Below, one piece after another: positions 43,071-52,700 of a stretch of DNA of 64,000 nucleotides. The stretch's first letter is position 1. Each line of letters opens with the position of its first letter. The notes beneath the pieces are model-generated. The model saw nothing but the letters and a program-made list of their open reading frames with translations, was not told where the DNA came from and searched no databases. Source of the stretch: JAOUEA01 sp963821925 (GTDB taxonomy: Bacteria > Actinomycetota > UBA4738 > HRBIN12); the NCBI GenBank assembly GCA_963821925.1, contig CAWGFO010000009.1:186001-250000 (forward strand). The letters are read 5' to 3'. The position numbers and the translations under genes are program-made.

Positions 43071-44218
43071 ACGACGTGGCCCTCGGCTACCAAACGGCTG
43101 CCGGCGAACCGCTCGAGCCCGAGCTCGGTGACGTCGACCGTCCGGGCCGCGCCATCCACGATCAGCTCCGCCAGGATCTTCCCGACGACCGGGGCATGCT
43201 GGAAGCCGTGGCCGCTGAAGCCGTTCGCGAGCCAGAGCCCCTCCACCGGCGCCGGTCCGACGATCGGGTGGCGGTCGGGCGTCATCTCGTACAGGCCGCA
43301 CCACGACGACGCGATGCCGGCCTCCACGAGCGGCGGGAACACGCTCACCGCCGTGGGCAGCAGGCGCTCGGCCACGAACCGTTCGTCCACCACCGTCTCG
43401 AACGACGGCCGCTCGTCCGGGTCGCCCATCCCCATCAGCACGCCCTCGCCCTCGCGGTGGAAGTAGCAGCTCGTCCCGGCGTCGATCACCAACGTGCGGC
43501 GTTCGGGCACCCCGGGGAACGCGCCGGTGGTGACCACGTTCCGCGGGATCGGCTCGAGCGGCAGCGTGATCCCGGCCGAGGCGGCCAGCACGCCCGCCCA
43601 CGGCCCGGCCGCGTTCACCACGACGGGCGCGCCGATCGGGCCGTCGGACGTGTCGACGCCCGTGACGCGGTCGCCGTCGGTCGTCACGCGCTTGACCGTC
43701 ACCCCGAGGCGCAGGTCGACGCCGGCCCGTCGCGCGACGGTGGCGTAGCCCTGCGTGAGCCCTGCCGGATCCGCGATACCGTCGTCCGGGCAGAACGTGG
43801 CGGCGAGGACGCCGTCGACGGACAGGCCCAGGACGAGCTCGGCCGCTTCCTGGGGTGTCAGCTCTCGCGCATCCACGCCGAGCGACCGCTGGAGGTCCCC
43901 GGCCGCGCGGAAGGCCGCGACCTCCTCCTCGGAGCGCAGCAGGAAGAGGTAGCCGTCCTGGACGACGTCGAGGGGCAGCCCGTGGGTCTCGCCGAACCCG
44001 ACGATCATCGGCACGCTGGCGAGTGACAGCTCCACGTTGATCCGGCTCGAGAACTGGTGGCGGAACCCGCCCGCGCACCGGCCGGTCGAGCCGGTGCCGA
44101 CCGCGTCGTCGCGTTCGAGCAGCAGCACACGCCCGGCACCGGCCGCCGCGAGGTGGTACGCGGCGCTCACCCCGACCACCCCGCCCCCCACCACGACGAC
44201 GTCTGCGGTCTCGCTCAT
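43067..44218 (-). CDS. FAD-dependent oxidoreductase (DAO family, sarcosine oxidase/glycine oxidase-like)
   Basis: Flavin amine oxidase or dehydrogenase, 383 aa, cytosolic. The N-terminal dinucleotide site VVVVGGGVVGVSAAYHLA (GxGxxG) and ERDDAVGTGSTGRCAGGFRH are followed by a substrate domain and a C-terminal GLWLANGFSGHGFQHAPVVG-type FAD contact, as in sarcosine oxidase beta/D-amino-acid dehydrogenase-like proteins. The ATG at 44218 overlaps the stop of the ornithine-cyclodeaminase-like gene (ATGA). Together with that gene and the binding protein upstream it suggests uptake and oxidation of an imino or D-amino acid; the substrate is inferred only broadly. Confidence 0.87.
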   Translation of the reverse strand: MSETADVVVVGGGVVGVSAAYHLAAAGAGRVLLLERDDAVGTGSTGRCAGGFRHQFSSRINVELSLASVPMIVGFGETHGLPLDVVQDGYLFLLRSEEEVAAFRAAGDLQRSLGVDARELTPQEAAELVLGLSVDGVLAATFCPDDGIADPAGLTQGYATVARRAGVDLRLGVTVKRVTTDGDRVTGVDTSDGPIGAPVVVNAAGPWAGVLAASAGITLPLEPIPRNVVTTGAFPGVPERRTLVIDAGTSCYFHREGEGVLMGMGDPDERPSFETVVDERFVAERLLPTAVSVFPPLVEAGIASSWCGLYEMTPDRHPIVGPAPVEGLWLANGFSGHGFQHAPVVGKILAELIVDGAARTVDVTELGLERFAGSRLVAEGHVV

Positions 44219-45162
44219 CCCACCGCCTCCATCACGGCCCGGGCCACGATCAGATCCTCGAAGGCCATCCCCACGGACTCGAACAGCGTGACATCGTCGA
44301 GCGACCCGCGCACGGCTCGGTCGTCACGGACGACCTCCCAGAGATCGGCGAGGATGTGCGCCGCCGTCACGACGCCCTCGGCGATCGGGATCAGCAGGTC
44401 GCCCGCCTCGGCGAGCGCCACGTCGCGCGCCTCGACCACGACCCGCGCCCGGCGCACCGTCTCGGTATCGACCTCGCGCGTGTCGGGCGTATAGGCCCCC
44501 ACGGCGTTCACGTGCGCGCCCGGCGACAGCCGTGCCCCGTCGAACAGCGGCGTGGGTGAGGTGGTGCACGTGCACACGAGGTCCGCGCCGGCGACGGCGT
44601 CGGGGGCGCCCGTGCGTGCATCGAGTCCGGCCTCCCGGGCTCGTGCTGCCAGCGTCTCGGCTCGCTCAGGCGATCGCGAGACGACGAGCACCTCGTCGAT
44701 CGGGCGCACGGCGCGCATCGCCTCGAGGTGCACGGCGGCCTGCACCCCCGCTCCGAACACCACGAGGCGGTGCGCGTCAGGCCGTGCGAGGTGCCGCGTC
44801 GCGAGACCCGAGACCGCGGCCGTCCGCAGGGCGGTCATCGCGGCTCCGTCGATCACCGCCTCGGGCGCCTGCGTCTGCGGGTCGAACAGCACGTAGGAGG
44901 CGTGCAGGAACGGCAGGCCACGCTCCGGGTTGGCCGGGGTGAGCGTCACGAGCTTCACGCCGACCCCGCCCTCGCCCGCCGCCGGCATCGTGAGGAGCGA
45001 CCCCGCCGGGGTCTCGACGACGCCCCGGATGGGCGCCGCCCCCGCATCCTGGTCGCGGAACCCCCGCTCGAGGGCGTCGATCGCGGCCGGCATCGGCAGC
45101 GCGGCCGCGAGGGTCGCCGCGTCGATCGGTCGTGGCCCCGAGCCCGAAGGGCCCACCGTCAT
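44215..45162 (-). CDS. Ornithine cyclodeaminase/mu-crystallin family protein
   Basis: NAD(P)-binding enzyme of 315 aa; the family includes ornithine cyclodeaminase, alanine dehydrogenase and delta-1-pyrroline-2-carboxylate reductase. Substrate Lys and Arg sites are in VGVKLVTLTPANPERGLPF and ALRTAAVSGLATRHLA. The Rossmann motif is RLVVFGAGVQAAVHLEAM (about residue 133), and the family end-motif TLFESVGMAFEDL is present. The ATG at 45162 overlaps the binding-protein stop (ATGA). With an adjacent DAO-family oxidase, a pyrroline-carboxylate or ketimine reductase role in hydroxyproline or D-amino-acid breakdown is plausible but unproven. Confidence 0.88.
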   Translation of the reverse strand: MTVGPSGSGPRPIDAATLAAALPMPAAIDALERGFRDQDAGAAPIRGVVETPAGSLLTMPAAGEGGVGVKLVTLTPANPERGLPFLHASYVLFDPQTQAPEAVIDGAAMTALRTAAVSGLATRHLARPDAHRLVVFGAGVQAAVHLEAMRAVRPIDEVLVVSRSPERAETLAARAREAGLDARTGAPDAVAGADLVCTCTTSPTPLFDGARLSPGAHVNAVGAYTPDTREVDTETVRRARVVVEARDVALAEAGDLLIPIAEGVVTAAHILADLWEVVRDDRAVRGSLDDVTLFESVGMAFEDLIVARAVMEAVG

Positions 45163-46481
45163 GGCTCGAGGAGGTCCGCGACCGTGACCGTCTCCGTGGA
45201 GACGGGGTCGGCCGGCGGCCGGACGGGGTCGAGGGCGGACACGGGCACCGACGGGACGCGGAAGACGCCCATCCGTACCTCGGAGGCGCAGTCGCCCGTC
45301 TCGGTGCAGCTCAGGGTGCCGGTCAGGCCCGTGTACGCGTCGGTGCCGAAGGCGACCACGCGCAAGGCCGACCGGCCGATCGTCAGACCGCCGACGTCCT
45401 CCTCGCCCGCCCGCGCCACCGCGTCCAGGAGGATGCTCGCCGCGTCGAACGCGTAGGCGAAGGCCGGGGAGGGTGGATCGCCCCCGTACTGCTCCTTGTA
45501 CGCCGGGAGGACCTCGGAGCGGTAGAAGTCATCGGTCGACTGCGGGGACAGGTCGGGCGCGACCACGTAGGCGCCGCCCAGCACGGCGTCGCCCGGGACG
45601 GCGGCCGCGGCGGCATCGATGCAGCCGCCCGAGACCAGCACGGCGGTGTCGGCGAACCCCTGCGTGTCGGCCGCCTCACGCGCGATCGTCGCGCACGTCC
45701 GGGCGTCCCCGTCCAGGCTCAGGTAGACGACGTCGGGTGGCGCCGCTCCCAGGCGCCCCAGCGCTCGCCTCATCGCGGCCTCGCCATCGACGACCTCGGA
45801 GGAGACCACCACCCGATCCCCGTCTTCGTAGCGGGTCCTGAAGGCATCGGCAGGACCTCCGGCCGCGTCGTCGACTTCGCTGATCGTGGCCGCCGTCACC
45901 GCGTCGAGCTCGCCGGCTGCGAAGTCGGCCACGGCGCGTCCCTCGAGGGCGGCGTTCGCGGACACCCGCAGATAGAAGGCACGATGGGACGCCGGATCGG
46001 TGAGGGTGGGATCGGCGTTCGTCGGCGAGATCAGGAGCACCCCGTCGGCCGAGAGCGCGTCGGCGGCGCCCGGGGCTGACGTCGAGCACGTGGTGCCGAT
46101 CACCCCGACGAGGCCGGGTGTCTCAGCCAGCGCCCGCGCGCCGGCGCCTCCCGACGCTGCGGTGCAGCGGTCCTCGGTCGTCGCGAGGACGATGTCGTGT
46201 CCCGACAGCCGCCCGGGCGCGCCATCGAAGACCCCGTCCAGATAGTCGACCGCCATCTCGACGCCGCGGAGGCTCTCGATGCCGGACGGGCCGGCGTCGC
46301 CGTTCGCCGCGAGCAGCGCACCGACACGGATCGGCGCTCCGTCGGGCACGACGATCGACCCGAAGGGATCCGGAGCGGGCGATGAGGGGGCCCCGGTGAC
46401 CCCGGAGCCCACGCAGGCAGCCGAGGTCAGCGCCCCGAGCAGGGCGAGCACCCATCGCTTGCCGAACCGACCTCGCGTCAC
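45159..46481 (-). CDS. Branched-chain amino-acid-type ABC binding lipoprotein
   Basis: LivK-like solute-binding lipoprotein, 440 aa. A signal peptide with GKRWVLALLGALTSAAC lipobox is followed by PIRVGALLAANGDAGPSGI (ligand-site start), GVEMAVDYLDGVFDGAPGRL, GVIGTTCSTSAPGAADALSA and SPTNADPTLTDPASHRAFY, matching the Peripla_BP_6 fold. It is clearly related to the livK product at 51-52 kb (same GVIGT(T/S)CSS/T region and C-terminal GDCA.. segment). The GTG at 46481 has AAAGG 6 nt upstream; the frame is open further but without a signal peptide. It has no permease of its own, lies 151 nt after livF, and is coupled to two catabolic genes, so it may feed the liv permease. Confidence 0.85.
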   Translation of the reverse strand: MTRGRFGKRWVLALLGALTSAACVGSGVTGAPSSPAPDPFGSIVVPDGAPIRVGALLAANGDAGPSGIESLRGVEMAVDYLDGVFDGAPGRLSGHDIVLATTEDRCTAASGGAGARALAETPGLVGVIGTTCSTSAPGAADALSADGVLLISPTNADPTLTDPASHRAFYLRVSANAALEGRAVADFAAGELDAVTAATISEVDDAAGGPADAFRTRYEDGDRVVVSSEVVDGEAAMRRALGRLGAAPPDVVYLSLDGDARTCATIAREAADTQGFADTAVLVSGGCIDAAAAAVPGDAVLGGAYVVAPDLSPQSTDDFYRSEVLPAYKEQYGGDPPSPAFAYAFDAASILLDAVARAGEEDVGGLTIGRSALRVVAFGTDAYTGLTGTLSCTETGDCASEVRMGVFRVPSVPVSALDPVRPPADPVSTETVTVADLLEP

Positions 46482-46632
46482 GCCGCGCCTTTCGAGATCC
46501 GACCGCGACGGGCCGGGATCCTCGCTACCGTCATCGACCGCGCGACCGCGCGCAGCGCGGGCGCCGGCGTAACCTACCAACCCGCCGCGGGGCACCCTCG
46601 GCACCGGCGCTGTCCTCGTCCCGCGTGACGGC

Positions 46633-47369
<737 letters not shown>

Positions 47370-47373
<4 letters not shown>

Positions 47374-48152
47374 CCGACGGCCTTCGTCCCCAGGTAGGCC
47401 TCGATCACGTGTTCGTCGTTGGCCACCTCGTCGTAGGTGCCTTCGGCGATGCGCTGGCCGTAGTCGAGGGCGACGACCCGGTCCGAGACGCCCTTGACCA
47501 CGCGCATGTCGTGTTCGATCACGAGGATCGTCAGCCCGCGTTCGTCCCGCATCCGCTTGATGTTGTCGCGCAGCTCCAGGGTCTCCCGTGGGTTCATGCC
47601 CGCCGTGGGCTCGTCGAGCAGCAGCAGCGATGGCTCCGTGGCCATCGCGCGCGCCATCTCGAGCCGCCGGCGGTTCGCGTACGACAGGGCGTTGGCGGGC
47701 TGATCCTGGCGGTACCCCGAGAGCCGTGTCCCGAAGAAGGCCAGGGCCTCCCTGGCCCGCTCGCGGACCCGCTCCTCCTCGGCCTTGGTCCTCGCGGTAC
47801 GGAAGACCGCCCCGAAGACCCCCGCCTTCGAGCGGCAGTGCTGGCCGACCATCGCGTTCTCGAGGACGGTCATGTTCGGGAAGAGCTTCACGTTCTGGAA
47901 GGTCCGGGCGATGCCGAGCTTCGTGACCTGGCTCGGCAGTCGCCCGATGATCGTCTCGCCCTGGAAGCGCACGTCGCCGGCATCGGGCTTGTACAGCCCG
48001 GTGATCACGTTGAACACCGTGCTCTTGCCCGCGCCGTTGGGGCCGATCACCGAGACGATCTCGCCCTCGTCGACGTGGAGGTCCAGCTCGTTCAGCGCGT
48101 ACAGACCACCGAAGTGCTTGGAGACCCCGTCGACCTCGAGCAGCCGCGTCAC
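47370..48152 (-). CDS. livG: Branched-chain amino-acid ABC transporter ATPase LivG
   Basis: Second ATPase of the importer, 260 aa. Walker A GPNGAGKSTVFN (about residue 38), GIARTFQNVKLFPNMTVLEN, the LivG-specific insertion with GVFGAVFRTARTKAEEERVR, ANALSYANRRRLEMARAM (signature), Walker B LLLLDEPTAGMNP and ILVIEHDMRVVKGVSDRV are visible. The GTG at 48152 overlaps the livM stop by 4 nt (GTGA); longer readings only run antiparallel to livM coding sequence in another frame. Confidence 0.94.
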
Positions 48153-50038
48153 GTCAGCGCACCTCCGACGGGCTTCGGGGCGTCGGTCGCGTCCTGTTCG
48201 AGCAGATGCTTCGCCCACTGGTCCTGTGAACGCTCGTCCTCCTGGAGCTCGCGGCTGACCCGCACGTTCGGCACCAGCCCCTGCGGCCGCAGGAGCATGA
48301 TCGCGATCAGGACCGCTCCGTAGATCAGGAGCCGGTAGTCCTGGAACTGGGTCAGCAGGCCCGGAAGCCCGATCAGGACGAGCGCACCCACGACGACGCC
48401 GGGGATCGACCCGAGGCCGCCGAGGATGATCACGGCCAGCGCGGTGATCGACACGAGGATCTGGAAGCTCGCGATCGTGAGCGACCCGAGGCTGACGGCG
48501 AACAGCGCGCCTCCGACCGAGCCGATCGCGCCGCCCATCGCGAACGCCAGGAGCTTGAACCGGGTCGTGCTGATCCCCATCGCGTCGGCCACCTGCTCGT
48601 CCTCGCGCATCGCGTTCCACGCGCGCCCGACGCGCGAGCCCTGCAATCGCCACGAGACGAACACCGCCAAGAGACAGAAGACCAGCACGAGGAGGTAGAA
48701 GTGCCGTGGGTCGGCCTGGAAGTTCATCGGGACCCCGGGGATCTCCGCGGTGGTGATCCCGCTCATGCCGAGCGAGCCGCCGAACAGGTTCTGCGCCCAC
48801 GTCGAACCGAAGATCACGCGTGCGATCTCGCCGAAGCCCAGCGTGACGATCGCGAGGTAGTCGCCGCGCAGCCGCAGGACGGGAGCGCCGATGATCACGC
48901 CGACGAGCGCCGCGATCGCGATCACGATCGGCAGCGCCACGTAGAACGACAGGCCGAGGCCGAAGGTCGGCGGCTGATAGCCCGTGAAGGTCACGCGCTG
49001 CCCGCCGGTCAGGATCGCGGTGAAGTAGGCGCCCACGGCGAAGAAGGCGACATACCCCAGGTCGAGCAGGCCCGCGAACCCGACCACGATGTTCAGCCCG
49101 AGCCCCAGCAGCAGGAAGATCCCGACCGTTCCGAGGATCCTTGAGACGACGGGGCCCACCAGGTAGGGAAGGAACGCCACGATCACGGCGATCACGCACC
49201 AGGCGATGATCGCGATGCTCCGACGGCTGATCCCGCCCTCGAGCGAGGTGCGCCGATCGCGCGGCTCCACCTCCGCCTCTTCGGCGGGATCGACTGCCGT
49301 GGCACCGGGGGCCGACGGTGCCGGCTCCGCGGCCGGGCGCGCGTACCGGTTGGGGAGCAGGATCGCCGCCAGCCGTCGGCCGACGTGGAACCTGACCGCC
49401 GCCGCCGTGAGCGCGTACACCACCGCGCCGCCGATCCACGTCAGGCCCGACGTGATCTTTGAGTAGAGCCAGTCCTTCTCGACGTTGACCTGATCGAAGG
49501 CGGGGGCGATCACCCGCTGGAGCAGGGCGACCACGACGACGGCCGCAAGGCCCGAGACGATCGGGGTCCGCACCTCCTTCGGGAGGACACGGAGGGCGCC
49601 GCCCAGCGCCCCCACGGCCGTGGAGGCCACGACCATGACGATCGCCGCCGGGATCGGGTCCAGGTGGAATCGCATGATCTCGATCAGGGTCGGCGACACC
49701 GCGATGAAGACCTGGCGGACCGTCTCGATCCCGAGCACGCTCACGAGGAGGAGGCCGAGCTCGACCACCACGCCGGCCGTGAGGCCGGCGGTGGCGCCCC
49801 CGGCGGCCGCGCCGCCCGCGCTCGCGACGCGGCGCTCGCCGGCCACGACCCGCGGTCGCGCGACGACCCACCCGACCACGGCGGCGGGCAGGAAGATCAA
49901 GATCGTGTCCATGCCGACGTTCCCGATGATCGCCAGGTCGTCGAGCCGCTCGATCATGCCGACCACCGCGAGGTAGATCACGACGATCCCGCCGATCGCC
50001 CCCGCGCGGATCGCCGAGCGCAGCAGCGGGCCGCCCAT
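48149..50038 (-). CDS. livM: Branched-chain amino-acid ABC transporter permease LivM with large N-terminal membrane extension
   Basis: Permease subunit, 629 aa, against about 320-430 aa usual for LivM. Residues about 1-245 form an extra region with some six hydrophobic segments (for example GAIGGIVVIYLAVVGMI, TILIFLPAAVVGWVVA, AAIVMVVASTAVGALGGAL). A ~45-residue Pro/Ala/Glu-rich and charged linker follows. The canonical LivM core begins at about residue 290 (GLNIVVGFAGLLDLGYVAFF; DYLAIVTLGFGEIARVI; GRAWNAMREDEQVADAMG; GGLGSIPGVVVGAL). The ATG at 50038 overlaps the livH stop by one base (TGATG). The role of the extension is unknown. Confidence 0.9.
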   Translation of the reverse strand: MGGPLLRSAIRAGAIGGIVVIYLAVVGMIERLDDLAIIGNVGMDTILIFLPAAVVGWVVARPRVVAGERRVASAGGAAAGGATAGLTAGVVVELGLLLVSVLGIETVRQVFIAVSPTLIEIMRFHLDPIPAAIVMVVASTAVGALGGALRVLPKEVRTPIVSGLAAVVVVALLQRVIAPAFDQVNVEKDWLYSKITSGLTWIGGAVVYALTAAAVRFHVGRRLAAILLPNRYARPAAEPAPSAPGATAVDPAEEAEVEPRDRRTSLEGGISRRSIAIIAWCVIAVIVAFLPYLVGPVVSRILGTVGIFLLLGLGLNIVVGFAGLLDLGYVAFFAVGAYFTAILTGGQRVTFTGYQPPTFGLGLSFYVALPIVIAIAALVGVIIGAPVLRLRGDYLAIVTLGFGEIARVIFGSTWAQNLFGGSLGMSGITTAEIPGVPMNFQADPRHFYLLVLVFCLLAVFVSWRLQGSRVGRAWNAMREDEQVADAMGISTTRFKLLAFAMGGAIGSVGGALFAVSLGSLTIASFQILVSITALAVIILGGLGSIPGVVVGALVLIGLPGLLTQFQDYRLLIYGAVLIAIMLLRPQGLVPNVRVSRELQEDERSQDQWAKHLLEQDATDAPKPVGGALT

Positions 50039-51144
50039 CAGACCTTCTCCGCCTCGCCGGTACCCAGGATGCCACCCGGCCGGAAGATCAGGACCAGCAC
50101 CAGGATCGAGAAGGTGATCACGCCACGGAGCTCGAACGGTGACGGCACGTGCACGCCGCTCAGCAGCAGGTACGGGCCGACCGACTCGGCCACGCCGAGG
50201 ATCAGGCCGCCGATCGCCGCCCCGGGAACGCTGCCGATCCCCCCCAGCACGGCCGCGGTGAAGGCCGCGATCCCGGGTAGGAACCCCATCGTGGCGCCCA
50301 CCTGGCCGAACGTCAGGGCGTAGAGGACGCCCGCGATCCCCGCGAGCATGCCGCCGAGGATGAAGGTCGTCACGACGACCCGGTCGACGTCGATGCCCAT
50401 CAGGCTCGCGATCTCACGGTCCTGGGCGACCGCGCGCATCGACTTGCCGGTCTTCGTCCGCTGCACGAAGATCTGGAGGGCCACCATCACGACGATCGCC
50501 GTGACGATCACCACGGGATCGATCTTGTCGAAGCTCACCTGCCCGACCTGGATCGTGCCGTCCAGGAGCGAGGGACGCGGGTAGCCACGCGTCTGGGAAC
50601 CGAAGAACCCCTGGAACGAGTTCTGGAGGAGTAGCGACGCCCCGATCGCGGTGATGAGCGGGACGAGGCGCGGAGCGTTCCGCAGCGGGCGATAGCACAC
50701 CCGTTCCAGCAGGACCGCGATGCCCGTCGACACGCCCATCCCCACGAGGAACAGGATCCCGAGCGCGGCCCACGGATGGTCGTTCAGGAAGCCGCTCTCC
50801 GCGTACGCGGCGGCGAAGAAGTACGAGCCGAAGGCCCCCGCCATGAACACCTCGCCGTGCGCGAAGTTGATCATCCGCAGGATGCCGTAGACGAGCGTGT
50901 ACCCCAGCGCGATCAAGGCGTAGACGGCGCCGAGGGCGAGCCCGATCACGAGGAGGTTGGCCCAGAACGACCACCCGAGCCGTTCGGCGGCCGGCAGGGT
51001 GAGCGTCTTGTAGATCCCGCCGCCCACGACCACCGCGATCGCGACCGTGAGGACCGTGAGGACGATCCGCCGGGTGGGCAGCCGCTCGAGGAGGCTGAGC
51101 TCCCGGACGGACGGCGCCTCCGCCTGGACCCCCTCCTTGGCCAT
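50038..51144 (-). CDS. livH: Branched-chain amino-acid ABC transporter permease LivH
   Basis: Permease subunit, 368 aa. A ~25-residue cytoplasmic N-terminus and one added helix (IVLTVLTVAIAVVVGGGIY) precede the LivH core: NLLVIGLALGAVYALIALGY, YGILRMINFAHGEVFMAGAF, MRAVAQDREIASLMGIDVDR (ATPase contact) and VLGGIGSVPGAAIGG. The ATG at 51144 has GGGAGGGG 3-4 nt upstream. It is separated from livK by a 30-nt perfect palindrome. Confidence 0.94.
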   Translation of the reverse strand: MAKEGVQAEAPSVRELSLLERLPTRRIVLTVLTVAIAVVVGGGIYKTLTLPAAERLGWSFWANLLVIGLALGAVYALIALGYTLVYGILRMINFAHGEVFMAGAFGSYFFAAAYAESGFLNDHPWAALGILFLVGMGVSTGIAVLLERVCYRPLRNAPRLVPLITAIGASLLLQNSFQGFFGSQTRGYPRPSLLDGTIQVGQVSFDKIDPVVIVTAIVVMVALQIFVQRTKTGKSMRAVAQDREIASLMGIDVDRVVVTTFILGGMLAGIAGVLYALTFGQVGATMGFLPGIAAFTAAVLGGIGSVPGAAIGGLILGVAESVGPYLLLSGVHVPSPFELRGVITFSILVLVLIFRPGGILGTGEAEKV

Positions 51145-51173
51145 GACCCCTCCCGATCGAGCGAGGCGTGCGA

Positions 51174-51203
51174 GGCGGGCGGGCGCCTAGGCGCCCGCCC
51201 GCC
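51174..51203 (-). terminator. 30-nt perfect palindrome between livK and livH
   Basis: Two 14-nt arms (51174-51187 and 51190-51203; arm GGCGGGCGGGCGCC) around TA. It lies 23 nt after the livK stop and 29 nt before the livH start, and has no T tract. It probably stabilises livK mRNA or partly terminates transcription. Confidence 0.6.
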
Positions 51204-51226
51204 GTCGTTCGCTACGTCACCGGTCG

Positions 51227-52555
51227 CTACGCGACTTCGTCGAGCGTCTTCGTCTCCGTGAACACCGGCTTGGCGTCCGGGTTCAGGAACCCGACGTCCG
51301 GCACCTTGTAGACACCGATCGTCACCGACGTGGCGCAGTCGCCGTCGGGCGTGCACGAGATCGTGCCGATGATGCCCTCGTAGCCGGTCGTGTTCTGCAC
51401 CGCGTCGCGCAGGGCGACCCGGTTGATCGTGAGCGAGCCGTCGTCGTTCTCGACGGCGGAGCTCTCGATCGCCTTCACGAGCACGTTCATCGCGTCGAAC
51501 GCGTGCGCGTGGAACACCGACAGCGGCTCGGTCCCGTACTGCTCGTTGTACGCCGGCAGGAACTCGTTCTGGTAGAAGTCGCCGCCCGAGAAGGCCGTCA
51601 GGTCCGGGCCCGACAGGTACACGCCGTCGGCCGCTGAGCCGGCGATGTCCGTGTACGAGGCGTCCGAGCAACCGTCCGACCCCAACAGGGTGGTGTTCTC
51701 GAGCCCGCTCGTGGTCGCCTTCTGCTTGGCGATCAGGGCGCAGGCAGGGTTGAAGTCCGGCGCGTAGATCACGTTCGGCGCGTTCTGCGCGATCTTCGTG
51801 AGCAGCGGCTTGAAGTCCTTGTCGGCGCTGTTGATCGCGTCCTCGGACGTGACCGAGCCGCCGTTGGCCTCGAAGTTCGCCTTGAACCCGTCGGTGAGGC
51901 CCTGCGTGTAGGGACTCTCATCGTGGATCGTGGCGCCGGTCGTCGCGCTGAGCTCCTGGACCGCGAAGTCGGAGACCACGGCCGCCTGGATCCGGTCGTT
52001 GTGCGCGGTCCGGAAGTAGTACGGCTGGTGGGTGCCCGCCGTGGTCAGCGCGGGGTTCGTGGCGGAGGGCGAGATCGTGACGATCCCCTTCTCCGACAGG
52101 ATCTTGTCCGCGACGCCCAGCGAGGCGCTCGAGCAGCTCGTGCCGATGACCCCGACGATCTGCGGGTTCGCCGCCAGCGTCGTGGCGCCCTTCTGGCCGC
52201 CGTCGGCCGAGCAGCCGTCGTCCTCGTTCACCATCTCGACGTCGTGGCCGAGGATCTGCCCCGGCGTGGCGTCGAAGGTCCCGTCCAGGTAGTCGACCGC
52301 CAGCGCGGCGCCGTACTGGCTGTCCAGACCGAGGTTCTTCGTGTCACCCGAGATCGACAGGAGCGTGCCGATCTGGATCGGCTCTCCCGCGGCCACCGTG
52401 ACGCAGCCCGGTTCCGTGTTGCAGTCGGCCGCGCCCGTGGCACCCGATGATCCGGTGCTGCCGGCTGACGATGACTCGTCGTTGCTGCATGCGCTCGCGA
52501 CGAGCGCCATGACGCCCAGGACCGCGACGGCCGCGAGCAAAGAACGACGCTTCAT
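51227..52555 (-). CDS. livK: Branched-chain amino-acid ABC transporter binding lipoprotein LivK
   Basis: Solute-binding lipoprotein, 442 aa. The signal MKRRSLLAAVAVLGVMALVA has lipobox LVASAC, followed by a Ser/Gly/Thr linker. The fold starts at PIQIGTLLSISGDTKNLGLD and shows AVDYLDGTFDATPGQILGHD, VGVIGTSCSSASLGVADKIL and SPSATNPALTTAGTHQPYYF. Four or more Cys in the mature part (CNTEPGC, DDGCS, SCTPDGDC) suggest disulfides. The ATG at 52555 has GGGGGAAAGGGGG upstream. It is the first gene of livKHMGF, behind the promoter TTGGCC-N18-TATCAA. Confidence 0.93.
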   Translation of the reverse strand: MKRRSLLAAVAVLGVMALVASACSNDESSSAGSTGSSGATGAADCNTEPGCVTVAAGEPIQIGTLLSISGDTKNLGLDSQYGAALAVDYLDGTFDATPGQILGHDVEMVNEDDGCSADGGQKGATTLAANPQIVGVIGTSCSSASLGVADKILSEKGIVTISPSATNPALTTAGTHQPYYFRTAHNDRIQAAVVSDFAVQELSATTGATIHDESPYTQGLTDGFKANFEANGGSVTSEDAINSADKDFKPLLTKIAQNAPNVIYAPDFNPACALIAKQKATTSGLENTTLLGSDGCSDASYTDIAGSAADGVYLSGPDLTAFSGGDFYQNEFLPAYNEQYGTEPLSVFHAHAFDAMNVLVKAIESSAVENDDGSLTINRVALRDAVQNTTGYEGIIGTISCTPDGDCATSVTIGVYKVPDVGFLNPDAKPVFTETKTLDEVA

Positions 52556-52599
52556 GAAGCCCCCTTTCCCCCTACTACCCCTGAGTGGAACGTGGGTGG

Positions 52600-52629
52600 T
52601 TGATACCACTTCCCCCATCCCTTGGCCAA
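52600..52629 (-). promoter_or_regulatory. liv operon promoter with dyad at the -10 box
   Basis: Minus strand TTGGCC (52629-52624), 18-nt spacer, TATCAA (52605-52600). A dyad GTGGT-TGAT-ACCAC (52596-52609) covers the -10 box and could be an operator. The leader is about 37 nt. Confidence 0.5.
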
Positions 52630-52700
52630 TCACCCGGACGGGCGGCCCTCTCACCTCGCATACGTGCGCGGGGCCACCTCGGGATGCCCCGGAGGGCGGG

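Noticed and set aside
49664..50323. Plus-strand open frames opposite livM and livH
   Set aside because: Shadows of well-conserved permease genes, with His/Asp/Arg-rich composition typical of reverse-complement reading in high-GC DNA.
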